The position numbers and the translations under genes are program-made. This document shows positions 7,348-15,657 of a DNA stretch of 38,644 bases, piece after piece. The DNA is taken from NCBI GenBank assembly GCA_964503595.1, contig CAZDAM010000019.1, forward strand, positions 1 through 38,644. The letters are read 5' to 3'. The notes under the pieces were generated by a model. The model did no database searches and was not told the DNA's origin. It was given only the letters and a program-made list of their open reading frames with translations. Within the stretch, counting starts at the first letter, position 1. Each line of letters begins with the position of its first letter. This stretch comes from CAZDAM01 sp964503595. Its GTDB lineage: Bacteria > Muiribacteriota > UBA6191.

Positions 7348-7799
7348 ATTTCTTTCAGGTCCTCAAGCACGCTCTGGGCGTGGCCTTTGACCTTCACCTT
7401 GTCGTAGCGTTTCACAATCTCAGCCTCGGGATTCAGGATCAGGGTGGTACGCACAACACCCATGAATTCCTTGCCCATGAATTTTTTCAGTTGCCAGATG
7501 TTCAGGGCTTCCATGGTTTCAAGCCCTTCATCGGTCACCAGAGGAAAGGGTATGCTGTGTTTGGTGGTGAATTTCTCGTGCAGGGAAATCGGGTTGTTGT
7601 TCCAGCCGATGATTTGGGTGTTGAGGGTTTCAAACTCTGATTTCAGGCCGATGAAATCAAGGGTTTCGGTGGTGCATCCGGGAGTGTTGTCCTTGGGGTA
7701 GAAGTAAACCACACTCCATTTTCCTTTCAGATCCGAAGATTTCAGGGTTTTGGAATCTGTCCCGGTGGCGGGCAGTTCAAATTCGGGAAAAGTGCTCAT
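7323..7799 (-). CDS. bcp: Thiol peroxidase of the Bcp/PrxQ family
   Basis: 158 aa peroxiredoxin that reduces hydrogen peroxide and organic peroxides in the cytoplasm. The peroxidatic site is clear in FYPKDNTPGCTTET (Cys42), in the Bcp context, with the later conserved Arg in VVRTTLILNP. Many Bcp proteins have a resolving Cys five residues after the first; here that position lies in TLDF and no other Cys is seen, so this is a one-Cys type that would need an external thiol. The start has GGAG followed by AAAAT before ATG. It is convergent with, and overlaps the end of, the 6886 gene. Confidence 0.9.
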   Translation of the reverse strand: MSTFPEFELPATGTDSKTLKSSDLKGKWSVVYFYPKDNTPGCTTETLDFIGLKSEFETLNTQIIGWNNNPISLHEKFTTKHSIPFPLVTDEGLETMEALNIWQLKKFMGKEFMGVVRTTLILNPEAEIVKRYDKVKVKGHAQSVLEDLKEIQASGIRR

Positions 7800-7860
7800 A
7801 TTTTCTCCAGAGGTTGAGTTTTGAACTAAAACTAGTAAAACTTCCTGAAACTGGCAACCC

Positions 7861-7888
7861 TTGAACCATAACCAGAGCCTTGTATAAT
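7861..7888 (+). promoter_or_regulatory. Sigma-70 promoter overlapping the 5' end of the RNB gene
   Basis: TTGAAC (7861-7866), a 16-bp spacer and a perfect TATAAT (7883-7888). The in-frame ATG at 7887 lies inside the -10 box, so the usable start is the ATG at 7896, 7 nt after the box. The transcript would begin at the start codon. Confidence 0.7.
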
Positions 7889-7895
7889 GCCGCTA

Positions 7896-10031
7896 ATGCT
7901 TGCCATCGAGAACTTAAAAACACCATGTCTGATTGCCTATAACCTGTTCAAGGGACCCGCAGCTGCCGTATTGACGGAAGTCAGTGCCAAGGGCCTCCGA
8001 GTCATGATCAAAAGCCGCAAGGAATTTCCGATCAAAAAGGCGGATCTGTTTTCGGCTGGAGCCTCTGTCTCCGGGGGACCGGAAGACTATGTGCAGGCCC
8101 TGCAGAAGCTGGAAGATTCTGTGGAATCCATGCTTGGAGATGTGGATTTGCCTCTTTTGCATTCCATGATGCTGGAAGAGGGGGAGGAAGGACTTGAGTT
8201 TTCCCAGATGGTGAAACTCTGGTTTGGAGATGAAGCTGGCCTTGCCGAGTCCCTGACTCTGGCCCGGGCTCTGGGGCAGGACCCTTGTCTTTTCAAGCGC
8301 AAGAAAGAGCGGTTTTTACCGAATTCCCAGGAATATATTGATGCTTACTGGGAACAGATGAGACGTCTGGAAGAAAAGCAGAAGCAGCTGGAAACCCGTG
8401 TCCAGCTTCTGACTGAAGAAGGCCGACTGAGCTCAGAAGATCGGAAAGAAAACGCCAAAGACCTTGAGGAGCTCTCAGCCCTTGCGGGGCACTGGCGTTC
8501 CGAAGTGCTGGCCCGCTGGCAGGACGTCTTCCAGCAGGCCGGGATTCGGGATATGCTTGATTTGAGGCGCACCCTGATTCAGCGGGGCATTGTCAGCGAG
8601 GATCATCTCTTTGAGCTTCTGGAATGTGGGTGGCCCGAGCAGTATAGTCACGGCTATCTGGAGGCTTTGGAGGCTCTGGAATTTCCGACGGAGCTCAAGA
8701 AGGGCCGGGACCTGACCCATCTGAAAAGCTTCACGATTGACTCTGCATCCACGAGGGATAGGGATGATGCTTTAAGCTATGAAGCGGACACATCCACGTT
8801 TTACATTCACATTGCCCATGTAGCTTCTTTTGTTCAGGGAAGCCAGAAAGTCGAAAAGGAGCTTGAAAAGCGCCTGACTTCTCTTTATCTGCCCGAAGGT
8901 GGGTTCAGCATGTTTCCTCCGGGAGTGGCCCACAAAAAGCTCAGCCTTGATGAGGGACGGGAAGTCTGGACCATGACAGTTGCCCTGAAGCTGAATGATG
9001 GCGAGCCCCAGACCGAGGTCTATCCGGCAAAGATTCGGGTCAGTCAGAATTTCAGTTATGAAGAGATTGATCAGAAATCCAGGGATATGCAGATCTTTTT
9101 TGAAGCTGCGGAACAGATCAAGAACTGGCNNNNNNNNNNNNNNNNNNNNNNNNNNNNNNNNNNNNNNNNNNNNNNNNNNNNNNNNNNNNNNNNNNNNNNN
9201 NNNNNNNNNNNNNNNNNNNNNNNNNNNNNGATCTTTTTTGAAGCTGCGGAACAGATCAAGAACTGGCGTTCCAGGCATGGGGCCGTTACGTTTCGGGGGC
9301 GGGAATGCGATGTCAGGCCGGGTCCTGTCATCCAGCTGGTTCCCCGGGAGCAGATTCCGTCCATGGACATGATTGCGGAGTTTGCGATTCTGGCCAACTG
9401 GGCTTTTGCCCGTTTCTGCCAGGAAAGCGGCATTCCGATTCTTTACAGAACCCAGTCCGGAGATCGGGAGCAGGTTCTGAATCATCCCTACTATCAGCCT
9501 CAGATTGAGGATTTCTATCAGTACTGGCAGGTAAAAAAAACCTTTGGCCGAACCTCGTTTGATACGGAAAAGACCGGTCATCTTTCCCTGGGTCTGAGCC
9601 ATTATACCCAGATGACTTCTCCGATCCGGCGCTATATGGATTATCTGAATCAGACTCAGCTGCATCGGTTTTTTGAAGATGTGACCCTAAGAAGCAAAGA
9701 AGAAATGGATGAGATTTCCATGATGCTTTCTTCTCCTCTTTATGAAATGAATTCGGTTCAGGACAAACGCCGCAAGCACTGGCTCTTGAAATGGATGATT
9801 CAGGAAGGAGAAAAACAGGGTGGACATGGCCTGGAGCTTCTGGGGCTGGCTGTAGAGGTTTTTGATCAGGATGTTCTGGTTCGTCTGGATGATCTGGGAA
9901 CGATCTTTAAATTCAAGCGGGGTTATGCTGAACTCAAGCCTGGGCAGATGGTCAAAATCCGGGTCAGTGGAGCCAGACTTCTGGAAAGGGAGCCGATTGC
10001 CGAAATTCAACCTGTGGATGTAGCTTGTTAA
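7896..10031 (+). CDS. RNB-domain exoribonuclease (RNase II/R family), split by an assembly gap
   Basis: This is a 3'-5' exoribonuclease acting in RNA turnover. The catalytic RNB region has IDSASTRDRDDALS with the conserved Asp residues, and later YTQMTSPIRRYMDYLNQTQL, the signature near the end of the domain. An N-terminal region of about 270 residues, partly coiled coil, precedes it, and a short OB/S1-like tail follows. A run of 100 N lies at 9130-9229, but the 38 bases before it (9092-9129) are repeated exactly after it (9230-9267). Collapsing 138 nt keeps the frame and gives about 665 aa with continuous RNB sequence, so the gap is probably artificial. The start is set by the promoter at 7861-7888. 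Two small genes follow closely, likely in one operon. I cannot separate RNase R from RNase II. Confidence 0.88.
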   Translation: MLAIENLKTPCLIAYNLFKGPAAAVLTEVSAKGLRVMIKSRKEFPIKKADLFSAGASVSGGPEDYVQALQKLEDSVESMLGDVDLPLLHSMMLEEGEEGLEFSQMVKLWFGDEAGLAESLTLARALGQDPCLFKRKKERFLPNSQEYIDAYWEQMRRLEEKQKQLETRVQLLTEEGRLSSEDRKENAKDLEELSALAGHWRSEVLARWQDVFQQAGIRDMLDLRRTLIQRGIVSEDHLFELLECGWPEQYSHGYLEALEALEFPTELKKGRDLTHLKSFTIDSASTRDRDDALSYEADTSTFYIHIAHVASFVQGSQKVEKELEKRLTSLYLPEGGFSMFPPGVAHKKLSLDEGREVWTMTVALKLNDGEPQTEVYPAKIRVSQNFSYEEIDQKSRDMQIFFEAAEQIKNWXXXXXXXXXXXXXXXXXXXXXXXXXXXXXXXXXXIFFEAAEQIKNWRSRHGAVTFRGRECDVRPGPVIQLVPREQIPSMDMIAEFAILANWAFARFCQESGIPILYRTQSGDREQVLNHPYYQPQIEDFYQYWQVKKTFGRTSFDTEKTGHLSLGLSHYTQMTSPIRRYMDYLNQTQLHRFFEDVTLRSKEEMDEISMMLSSPLYEMNSVQDKRRKHWLLKWMIQEGEKQGGHGLELLGLAVEVFDQDVLVRLDDLGTIFKFKRGYAELKPGQMVKIRVSGARLLEREPIAEIQPVDVAC
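9130..9229. other. Assembly gap (100 N), probably false
   Basis: The 38 nt on each side are identical (9092-9129 and 9230-9267), which is what two overlapping contig ends joined with a placeholder would give. Nothing needs to be missing from the gene. Confidence 0.85.
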
Positions 10032-10041
10032 GGGAGGGTTT

Positions 10042-10362
10042 ATGCCTGTATATGAATATCGCCATACGGAAGGTTACGGAGAAGGCTGTCAGGAAGTCGT
10101 GGAAATTGTTCACTCCATGTCAGAACCGAATTACGAAACGTGTCCGGTTTGCCATAAACCGATCCGCAAGATGCTTTCCCGTTTGAATAGCATCTCCTCG
10201 GAAAAGGACAAGCTTTCAGATTCCAATCTGAAGCGCAATGGTTTCAGCAAATACGTGAAATCTTCGGATGGGACATATGAAAAGGCAAGCGGGCCGGATG
10301 ATGCTCCCTCCACTTTGGATCGTAATGCCATTCAGGCCAATCTGGATGCTATGGGGCATTGA
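10042..10362 (+). CDS. FmdB-like zinc-ribbon protein
   Basis: 106 aa. It begins MPVYEYRHTEGYGEGCQEVVE and carries CPVC (near residue 36), in the pattern of the FmdB putative regulatory family. Standard members have a first CxxC right after YEYRC; here that knuckle is reduced to one Cys, so a full zinc ribbon may not form. The C-terminus is polar and probably disordered. The ribosome binding site is strong (GGGAGGG). It lies 10 bp after the exoribonuclease gene, and its stop overlaps the next start by one base (TGATG), so it belongs to that operon. The function of the family is not established. Confidence 0.75.
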   Translation: MPVYEYRHTEGYGEGCQEVVEIVHSMSEPNYETCPVCHKPIRKMLSRLNSISSEKDKLSDSNLKRNGFSKYVKSSDGTYEKASGPDDAPSTLDRNAIQANLDAMGH

Positions 10363-11003
10363 TGCGGATTCTTGTCAGTCTGGCCCTTCTGGGGGCTCTG
10401 ATCTTTTTTGTCTGGCTGGCAGATCCTGGCAAAGAGGAAGAGAATCTTCCTTTGAAACCGGTTCAGGGAAAATCCCTGATGATGGTGACGGCTTCGGAAA
10501 AACCTGTTCCCAGAGAAGAGGCGGTTTCTGAAACACGCACGAGGGATCTGCCGGGAGAGCTTGTTCATGGAGTTCGGGAAATCGGTTTTCAGGATTTGAT
10601 GAATTTTGATCCGGATCCTTTGGAAAAGCTGGCTGAAGAGGCTCTTCTGGGGGCACTTAAGGAAGAAAGAATGAAGGCTTTGATCCCGGATTCGATCAAA
10701 GCTCTGAATGGTCAGAAAGTAGCCCTGGAGGGCTTCATCATCCCGATCAACTTTATCGGAGATACCACCACGGAATTTATTCTTGTGGTGGATCCGATGG
10801 TCTGTTGCTTTGGTCAGATTCCCCGTATTCATGAGTGGATTTCTGTGGTCGTGGAGGGGGAGCCGGTCCCATTGGAATACGTGGATATGCCGATTCGGGT
10901 TGAAGGAATTTTAGAGGTAGGGTTTGCGACAGATGAAGCAGGCTCTGCTAATCTTTACCGCATGCGGGGACTGAATGCCTCGATTCCGGAAGACCTGCGG
11001 TAA
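10362..11003 (+). CDS. DUF3299 family membrane-anchored protein
   Basis: 213 aa. An N-terminal hydrophobic segment (LVSLALLGALIFFVWLA) anchors it to the inner membrane with the rest in the periplasm. The C-terminal 110 residues match the DUF3299 pattern: IKALNGQKVALEGFIIPI, then EFILVVDPMVCCFGQIPRIHEW, then MPIRVEGILEVG and a final YRMRGLNA. The paired Cys (CC) and following Pro/His are conserved-looking and could bind metal. The family has no assigned activity; neighbours elsewhere often concern metal handling or permeases, which I cannot test here. It is the third gene of the exoribonuclease operon. Confidence 0.7.
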   Translation: MRILVSLALLGALIFFVWLADPGKEEENLPLKPVQGKSLMMVTASEKPVPREEAVSETRTRDLPGELVHGVREIGFQDLMNFDPDPLEKLAEEALLGALKEERMKALIPDSIKALNGQKVALEGFIIPINFIGDTTTEFILVVDPMVCCFGQIPRIHEWISVVVEGEPVPLEYVDMPIRVEGILEVGFATDEAGSANLYRMRGLNASIPEDLR

Positions 11004-11030
11004 ATTAGAATCATTCCATTTTGATACGAC

Positions 11031-11060
11031 TTGGGGGTTGGGATTCAACTCTGGTACACT
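11031..11060 (+). promoter_or_regulatory. Putative dps promoter
   Basis: TTGGGG (11031-11036), 18 bp, TACACT (11055-11060). The transcript would have a leader of about 30 nt containing the AAGGAGG ribosome binding site. No clear Fur or PerR operator was recognised. Confidence 0.4.
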
Positions 11061-11097
11061 GTGCCGGTTGTAATCATCGGAAATCAAGGAGGATCGT

Positions 11098-11565
11098 ATG
11101 GACATCCAAATCGGCATCAATCAGGAAAATCGTGAATGTATTGCTCAGGGTCTGTCCCGCTTACTTGCGGACACTTACTCTTTGTACCTCAAGACTCACA
11201 ATTTTCACTGGAATGTAACGGGTCCTCAGTTTCAGACTTTGCACACCATGTTTGAGACGCATTACACTGAGTTGGCTACGGCAGTTGATGATATTGCCGA
11301 AAGAATCCGGGCTCTTGGGGTCTATGCTCCAGGTTCCTATTCCAATTTCGCCAGTCTGACGGTCATCGAAGAGGAAAAGGGCGTTCCTTCAGCCAATGAT
11401 ATGATGACTCAGTTGACAAGAGATCACGAGCTGGTAGCCAAAACAGCCCGCAGTATCTTTCCGATCGCTGAAGAAGCGAATGACGAAGTAACTGCCGACC
11501 TTCTGACCCAGCGTCTGCAGGTTCATGAAAAAACAGCATGGATGCTCCGCTCCATGCTGGTATAA
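11098..11565 (+). CDS. dps: Dps-type ferritin-like DNA-protection protein
   Basis: 155 aa, a typical Dps length. Dps dodecamers oxidise and store iron and shield DNA during peroxide or starvation stress. The inter-subunit ferroxidase residues are all present with the correct spacing: His37 (NFHWNVTGPQF), His49, Glu53, Asp64 and Glu68 (HYTELATAVDDIAERIRALG). There is no Lys-rich N-terminal tail of the E. coli type, so DNA binding is not guaranteed. The start has an excellent AAGGAGG. It has its own promoter-like sequence and ends 3 bp from the convergent HugZ-like gene, with no terminator visible between them. Confidence 0.95.
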   Translation: MDIQIGINQENRECIAQGLSRLLADTYSLYLKTHNFHWNVTGPQFQTLHTMFETHYTELATAVDDIAERIRALGVYAPGSYSNFASLTVIEEEKGVPSANDMMTQLTRDHELVAKTARSIFPIAEEANDEVTADLLTQRLQVHEKTAWMLRSMLV

Positions 11566-11568
11566 GTT

Positions 11569-12054
11569 TTAACTGGTAATCCGGGACTGGACTTCAAGGC
11601 CTTTGACGAGCCAGGCCTGTCCAAAACCCAGAATCAGTCTTCCGGTGTCAGGAACAAGTTTCATCAGACGAAAATCCGGAAGTGTCTTAAGAAGCGCCAC
11701 GATATTGCCGTGGTGCTTTTCCATTTTCTCAAGAATCGGCTCTTTGCCGGAAGTGATTTCAGAAGCCCGGCAGCTCAGACTCAAGCGGGGAAGGGCAAAA
11801 ACCGGGGCGTTTGGGCCAGCGGGTTCGGTGATCAGGATCCCGACCTGGGGGTTTTTGAGCATCTGGGAAGTGTGGGGGGAAAGGCCGCTGACATAGAGGT
11901 AAAAGGCGCTTTCATCCAGAAGATAGGGTGCTGAGGAAACCAGGGGAAGACCGGAATCATCAAGTGTGGCCAGGGCCAGTACCGGGATGGTATCAAGAAG
12001 ATTTTGCATGTGGTTTTGACAATCTGAGGGAGTGAGCTTGGGTTTCATTTGCAT
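11569..12054 (-). CDS. HugZ/HutZ-like protein of the PNPOx split-barrel fold
   Basis: 161 aa. It has the split beta-barrel pattern: LALATLDDSGLPLVSSAPYLLDE, FYLYVSGLSPHTSQMLKNPQVGILITE, a middle LPRLSLSCRAS strand, and a C-terminal LVPDTGRLILGFGQAWLV. The last motif and the NPQVGILITE segment are characteristic of HugZ/HutZ heme-utilisation proteins, which bind and in some cases degrade heme. A general pyridoxamine-phosphate-oxidase-like flavoprotein is the alternative. The start lies 8 bp from the divergent gene at 12063, so the two share a very compact promoter region. Convergent with dps. Confidence 0.75.
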   Translation of the reverse strand: MQMKPKLTPSDCQNHMQNLLDTIPVLALATLDDSGLPLVSSAPYLLDESAFYLYVSGLSPHTSQMLKNPQVGILITEPAGPNAPVFALPRLSLSCRASEITSGKEPILEKMEKHHGNIVALLKTLPDFRLMKLVPDTGRLILGFGQAWLVKGLEVQSRITS

Positions 12055-12062
12055 AATCCGTT

Positions 12063-12680
12063 ATGATTGCAGGCAATTCTATGTCACGCAACTCTTCTGT
12101 CCGCGATAAAATTCTGCGCTATCTGCATCTGGGTCTTTCCACCGAAGAACTTCTGTCCTGTTTTACTCCATATCCGGGGCTGGTGGATCTGGTCTATAGC
12201 GGTGGCCTGAATCTCAAAAGAGAGGCTGAGCAGCCCTTGTTTGCACCGGATGGGATGCGCTGGATTGGTTGCCAGGATCTGGTACTGACCATGATTCCCA
12301 AGGATTCCGGTCAGGTCCGCCAGGACTGCCTGAAATTTGCCAGTGAAACCACCCAGCGCCAGATTAGTGATGAGCACATTCTTCTGTTCAAATCCCTGAT
12401 TGTAATTGAGACAGATCCCCACGCGAGTCTGCATGCTGTGATTCGTTCCCTGCGTTCCATGGAATTTGCCATTCGCAGGATCTACCACAAACATCCGCGC
12501 TACTGGCTGGAGACATTGAGGCTTTTTGTGGTTCTTCCCCAGGAGCCAGCACCAGATCTGACGGCCTTCGCCCTTTCCTGCGGCATTCAGCCCGTGGTCG
12601 TCGATGCTGGAGGTATCCCAGCCCAGTTTGCTCCAGAACCGCCTAAAGTCCCCGTTATTCCCCGGGTTGGGAAAAACTGA
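12063..12680 (+). CDS. Hypothetical protein
   Basis: 205 aa, no family recognised. It looks cytoplasmic and globular with few charged repeats. The middle (HILLFKSLIVIETDPHASLHAVIRSLRS, then AIRRIYHKHPRYWLETLRLFVVLP) suggests an alpha/beta domain, and the tail is Pro-rich. Start choice is open: CATAAT (12052-12057) sits 5 nt before the ATG at 12063, while TATGAT (12062-12067) sits 13 nt before an in-frame ATG at 12081 (MSRNSSVRDKIL). Neither has a Shine-Dalgarno. The 3' end overlaps the convergent 12655 gene by 26 bp. Confidence 0.6.
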   Translation: MIAGNSMSRNSSVRDKILRYLHLGLSTEELLSCFTPYPGLVDLVYSGGLNLKREAEQPLFAPDGMRWIGCQDLVLTMIPKDSGQVRQDCLKFASETTQRQISDEHILLFKSLIVIETDPHASLHAVIRSLRSMEFAIRRIYHKHPRYWLETLRLFVVLPQEPAPDLTAFALSCGIQPVVVDAGGIPAQFAPEPPKVPVIPRVGKN

Positions 12681-14571
12681 TGTTCAGTTGAGGACTCAGC
12701 TTTGCTTTCTGTCCGGGCGCTCCCAGCACAAACAGGCTGAAATAGGTGGTTCCCCGTAAAAATCCAATCTGGTGGACGTTGCGCTCGGCTCCGCTGACCA
12801 GAAGCCTCAGTTCGCGTCGGGTAGCCTTAAGGCCTGAAAATTCCATGGGGAGACTGGCTCCGGGCTCTGGATATTGACCGGCTTCGGTTTCTCCTAAAAA
12901 AAGCTCCAGAGCCAGGTCTTCATCCATCAGAGGTGCGTTGAGGCTTAGAAGGTAATGCCATTGATTCTCCAGACGAAACTGTAAAAGCTCTCCGAAAGGT
13001 TTGATATTGGGAGTGGTAATCCGTTGAAAGCCGGCCATGGCATCGGGGGTTTTTACGGTAAAACGCATGCGGCGATCCTCAAATTCTCCATCAAGGACGC
13101 GGGAATCGGAAGAGGTTCTGAAATGAATGGATTGGGCCAGGGTTTGGGCATCTTCCAGTCCGGCAGAACCCATCAGGGCTCGAATGCAGAGATGATCCCT
13201 CTGGAGGCTGAAAATACCGGCCCCCTTTCCGCGGGAGGTATTTTCCAGAGGAGAGAAGCGGACTCCTCCAGGGAGGCTGACGATAGTGACGGCTTTTGTG
13301 GATGCCATGGAGGAAAGGGCTTTTTCATGGCAGTTGAGCCCACTGGAAAACTCGTCTTCTTCCAGATCCATCAGGGCATGCCAGCCCTGGCTCAGATTAT
13401 GCAGGAACATCTGGTACATGGAATCGAGGCCAGCCTCCATCCAGCTGGCTTCAATCACATCATTTTCGGGCAGGCGGATTTCTATGCCAAGGGCAAAATT
13501 GCGATATTCTCCAAGAGAGTAGCTCTGCTCTTCACCCAGAATCAGGGTGGCATAGGCAGGATATTTCAGCTTCTGCCAGACCTTCTGAATCTGTTCTTTC
13601 TCCAGAGGCTGAAACCCGCTGGCCAGTTCATAGTCCAGGCGAGAGGATTTCTGGCGACTTTTTTCGACGAAAAGGAGGCTATGGCGCTGGGTTCTAAGCA
13701 TACGGGACTGATAATAAATTCCAGCAGGAGTGGCAAACTGCTGGCTTTCTCCCTGAAGAGGAGCAGAAGTCAGATTCATAGGCGGAAGACCAGCCTTCCA
13801 GGTTTTTATGGCATCCGAAAAACTGGTGCTTAGGGGAAAACCAAGAAGAATCAGTTCCTTGGATTGATCGGCATTTTCAAAGCCAGCGAGGGCATTGGGG
13901 TGCAGGATGGATAGATGCTCCTCGTGAACAGGCAGATAGCCTGAATCCGGAATTTTCAGGGAAAAACCATATCCGGCGTGCTCAAACACTCCATCTTCCA
14001 GAAGCCAGGTCTGGCTGAATGTCTGCTTCAGTCTGGGGCCCTTGAGATTTGGAGTCTGGGTTTTATCAATCGTGAGCTGGGGCAGAAGACTTCTGGGGCT
14101 TGGAACTTTCTTCTGCTTGCGATGGACGACAAAACCGACCTGCTGGTAGAAGATATCCCGAAGGCGGGTGATACGGACATGATAGCTTAACGTTTCTCCC
14201 TGAAGGTCTCCTTCAAAGCTGTAGCGAATGACAGGCAGATCCTGTTCTTCGATCTCTTCATAATCAAATACCTTGGAGTTAGCGACCGGCAGATCCTCCA
14301 GAAGCATCCCGGCGTAGCCTTTCAGATCAAGTCCTGGGAGGGCATCAACGATCAGGATACTGTAGAACAGGCTGGATTCCTGGGCGGTTCCGGCAATGGC
14401 CCCAGGATTGATTCCAGAAGCTTCTTCCCCGGTGAGAAATCTCTGATCGGGAGATTTCACAAGCGCGCAGGCAAGAGAGGGGAGGGTCAGTCGCTGGGAA
14501 GATGTTGAATCTTTGGCAAACCCGCTGGAAATCAGAAGAGCAGTCCAAAGAAAGAGAATTCGACAAATCAT
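12655..14571 (-). CDS. Large exported protein of unknown function
   Basis: 638 aa from the chosen start, which opens with a signal peptide (MICRILFLWTALLISSGFA). A longer frame from 14625 would put 18 polar residues before it and pass through the likely promoter, so 14571 is preferred. I recognise no family. The mature part appears to contain several related modules built on a strand motif such as YGFSLKIPDSGYLP, FALGIEIRLPEND and MRFTVKTPDAMAGFQ, each followed by a segment resembling FLHNLSQGWHALM or LENQWHYLLSLNAP, suggesting tandem copies of one beta-rich domain. A periplasmic or surface location is likely. The upstream region has TTCAAT 6 nt before the ATG and no Shine-Dalgarno. Confidence 0.6.
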   Translation of the reverse strand: MICRILFLWTALLISSGFAKDSTSSQRLTLPSLACALVKSPDQRFLTGEEASGINPGAIAGTAQESSLFYSILIVDALPGLDLKGYAGMLLEDLPVANSKVFDYEEIEEQDLPVIRYSFEGDLQGETLSYHVRITRLRDIFYQQVGFVVHRKQKKVPSPRSLLPQLTIDKTQTPNLKGPRLKQTFSQTWLLEDGVFEHAGYGFSLKIPDSGYLPVHEEHLSILHPNALAGFENADQSKELILLGFPLSTSFSDAIKTWKAGLPPMNLTSAPLQGESQQFATPAGIYYQSRMLRTQRHSLLFVEKSRQKSSRLDYELASGFQPLEKEQIQKVWQKLKYPAYATLILGEEQSYSLGEYRNFALGIEIRLPENDVIEASWMEAGLDSMYQMFLHNLSQGWHALMDLEEDEFSSGLNCHEKALSSMASTKAVTIVSLPGGVRFSPLENTSRGKGAGIFSLQRDHLCIRALMGSAGLEDAQTLAQSIHFRTSSDSRVLDGEFEDRRMRFTVKTPDAMAGFQRITTPNIKPFGELLQFRLENQWHYLLSLNAPLMDEDLALELFLGETEAGQYPEPGASLPMEFSGLKATRRELRLLVSGAERNVHQIGFLRGTTYFSLFVLGAPGQKAKLSPQLNISFSQPGE

Positions 14572-14577
14572 AGGGTC

Positions 14578-14607
14578 ATTGAACACGAAAGAACGTGTTT
14601 CGTGCAA
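14578..14607 (-). promoter_or_regulatory. Promoter with embedded inverted repeat upstream of the 14571 gene
   Basis: On the minus strand TTGCAC (14607-14602), 18 bp and TTCAAT (14583-14578), then 6 nt to the ATG. Between the boxes lies the inverted repeat AACACG-AAAGAA-CGTGTT (14582-14599), a candidate operator or hairpin in a divergent region. Confidence 0.4.
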
Positions 14608-14662
14608 CCAGGGATGAGCGCCCAATGCGGGGAGAAGCTTTTCCTATGGGTTCGCCCTGACG

Positions 14663-14668
14663 TATAAT
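14663..14668 (+). promoter_or_regulatory. TATAAT box 7 nt before the TPR gene start
   Basis: A perfect TATAAT is followed by 7 nt and then ATG at 14676, with no Shine-Dalgarno, predicting a leaderless mRNA. The -35 region (TTTTCC, 18 bp upstream) is weak. Confidence 0.55.
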
Positions 14669-14675
14669 TGAATTT

Positions 14676-15422
14676 ATGGGGCAAAAAGAAAGGGCGCGGG
14701 ACAAACTTCTTAAAAAAGCTCGCTGGTACAGCGACCACAACCGGCTGTACAAGGCCTGCATCCATTACCTGAATTTTCTCAGAGAAGAGCCGGGGAATAT
14801 CCAGGCTCTGGAGGAGCTGGGCCAGCTTTACATGGACCGCGGCGATTTTGAGCTGGGAGCCTTGTGCTTTGATGCGATCCTTGGAGGCGATCAGCTCAGG
14901 CAGGACGTTCTCATTCGCCAGATTCGCTGTTATTTCCAGGCTGGTCGCATCAGCGAGGCCCTGCTGCTTCTGGAAATGATTCCGGAATGGGGCGAAGAAC
15001 ACCTCGAAGAAGTCATGATGGCACGTTCACAGTGCCGTCTTTCCATGGGATTTGAACTGGAAGCCATTCAGATTATGGGGGATCTGATCCGCCGTTTCCC
15101 CCAGCCCCCTTATTTCATGATATTGGCCGAAATTCTTATGGCCCAGCTGCAATGGCCTGCCGCACTTGAGTGCTGCCGCCGGGGGCTGAAAAGAGATCCT
15201 TACTCCGATGAGCTTCTGGCAGCCAAGGCCCGTTGTCATCTGGAGCTCGATGAGTACGGCAAGGCCAGGGACATCTACATGAAGATGATCAAGAATCAGA
15301 TGCCGCAGATGGAAGTCCGCATGGATCTTGAGGACTGCCTTGCGAACAAGGGTTATATTCCTGAACTGGCTGACATCCTGCGCTACTTCGAAGACTTTCC
15401 TTTCACCGATCTTCAGGATTGA
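14676..15422 (+). CDS. TPR-repeat protein
   Basis: 248 aa, entirely helical with tetratricopeptide-type repeats: KARWYSDHNRLYKACIHYLNFL, ALEELGQLYMDRGDFELGALCF, QIRCYFQAGRISEALLLLEMI, ILAEILMAQLQWPAALECCRRGL, and AKARCHLELDEYGKARDIYMKMI. TPR proteins are scaffolds for protein-protein contacts; the partner is unknown. There is no signal peptide, and the basic N-terminus (MGQKERARDKLLKKARW) points to the cytoplasm. It is divergent from the large exported protein gene and followed by a 235-bp stretch before the next convincing gene. Confidence 0.8.
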   Translation: MGQKERARDKLLKKARWYSDHNRLYKACIHYLNFLREEPGNIQALEELGQLYMDRGDFELGALCFDAILGGDQLRQDVLIRQIRCYFQAGRISEALLLLEMIPEWGEEHLEEVMMARSQCRLSMGFELEAIQIMGDLIRRFPQPPYFMILAEILMAQLQWPAALECCRRGLKRDPYSDELLAAKARCHLELDEYGKARDIYMKMIKNQMPQMEVRMDLEDCLANKGYIPELADILRYFEDFPFTDLQD

Positions 15423-15483
15423 AGTTCTTCCATTTCTGGCGGATTTTTCCGCTTCAGCCAGATTTCCCGTAATTGTCAGAAAA

Positions 15484-15558
15484 ATGTCATCTGTTCTGGT
15501 CAGACGAAAAGACAAGTTCTTTCTCATGTATCAGAACTATGGCCTGAAAGTGGCCTGA
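15484..15558 (+). CDS. Possible 24-residue micropeptide
   Basis: An ATG opens a 24-codon frame (MSSVLVRRKDKFFLMYQNYG...) ending at TGA inside a perfect tandem 11-bp repeat GGCCTGAAAGT (15541-15562). The composition is protein-like, but there is no Shine-Dalgarno and no convincing -10. It lies in the otherwise empty 15423-15657 stretch, where nothing else was seen beyond a weak GCGGA/TCCGC hairpin near 15438-15451. Confidence 0.2.
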   Translation: MSSVLVRRKDKFFLMYQNYGLKVA

Positions 15559-15657
15559 AAGTCTATGAATAAAGGCATCTTCAGGGTCAGATCCGGGTGT
15601 TACAGGAATGCCTCGGGGCTTCGATGGATCAGGGGTCTACACCTGAGGGAGGTGCAC

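Noticed and set aside
9130..9229. Gap in the RNB gene as a real insertion or deletion
   Set aside because: Identical 38-bp flanks and perfect in-frame collapse point to a scaffolding placeholder.
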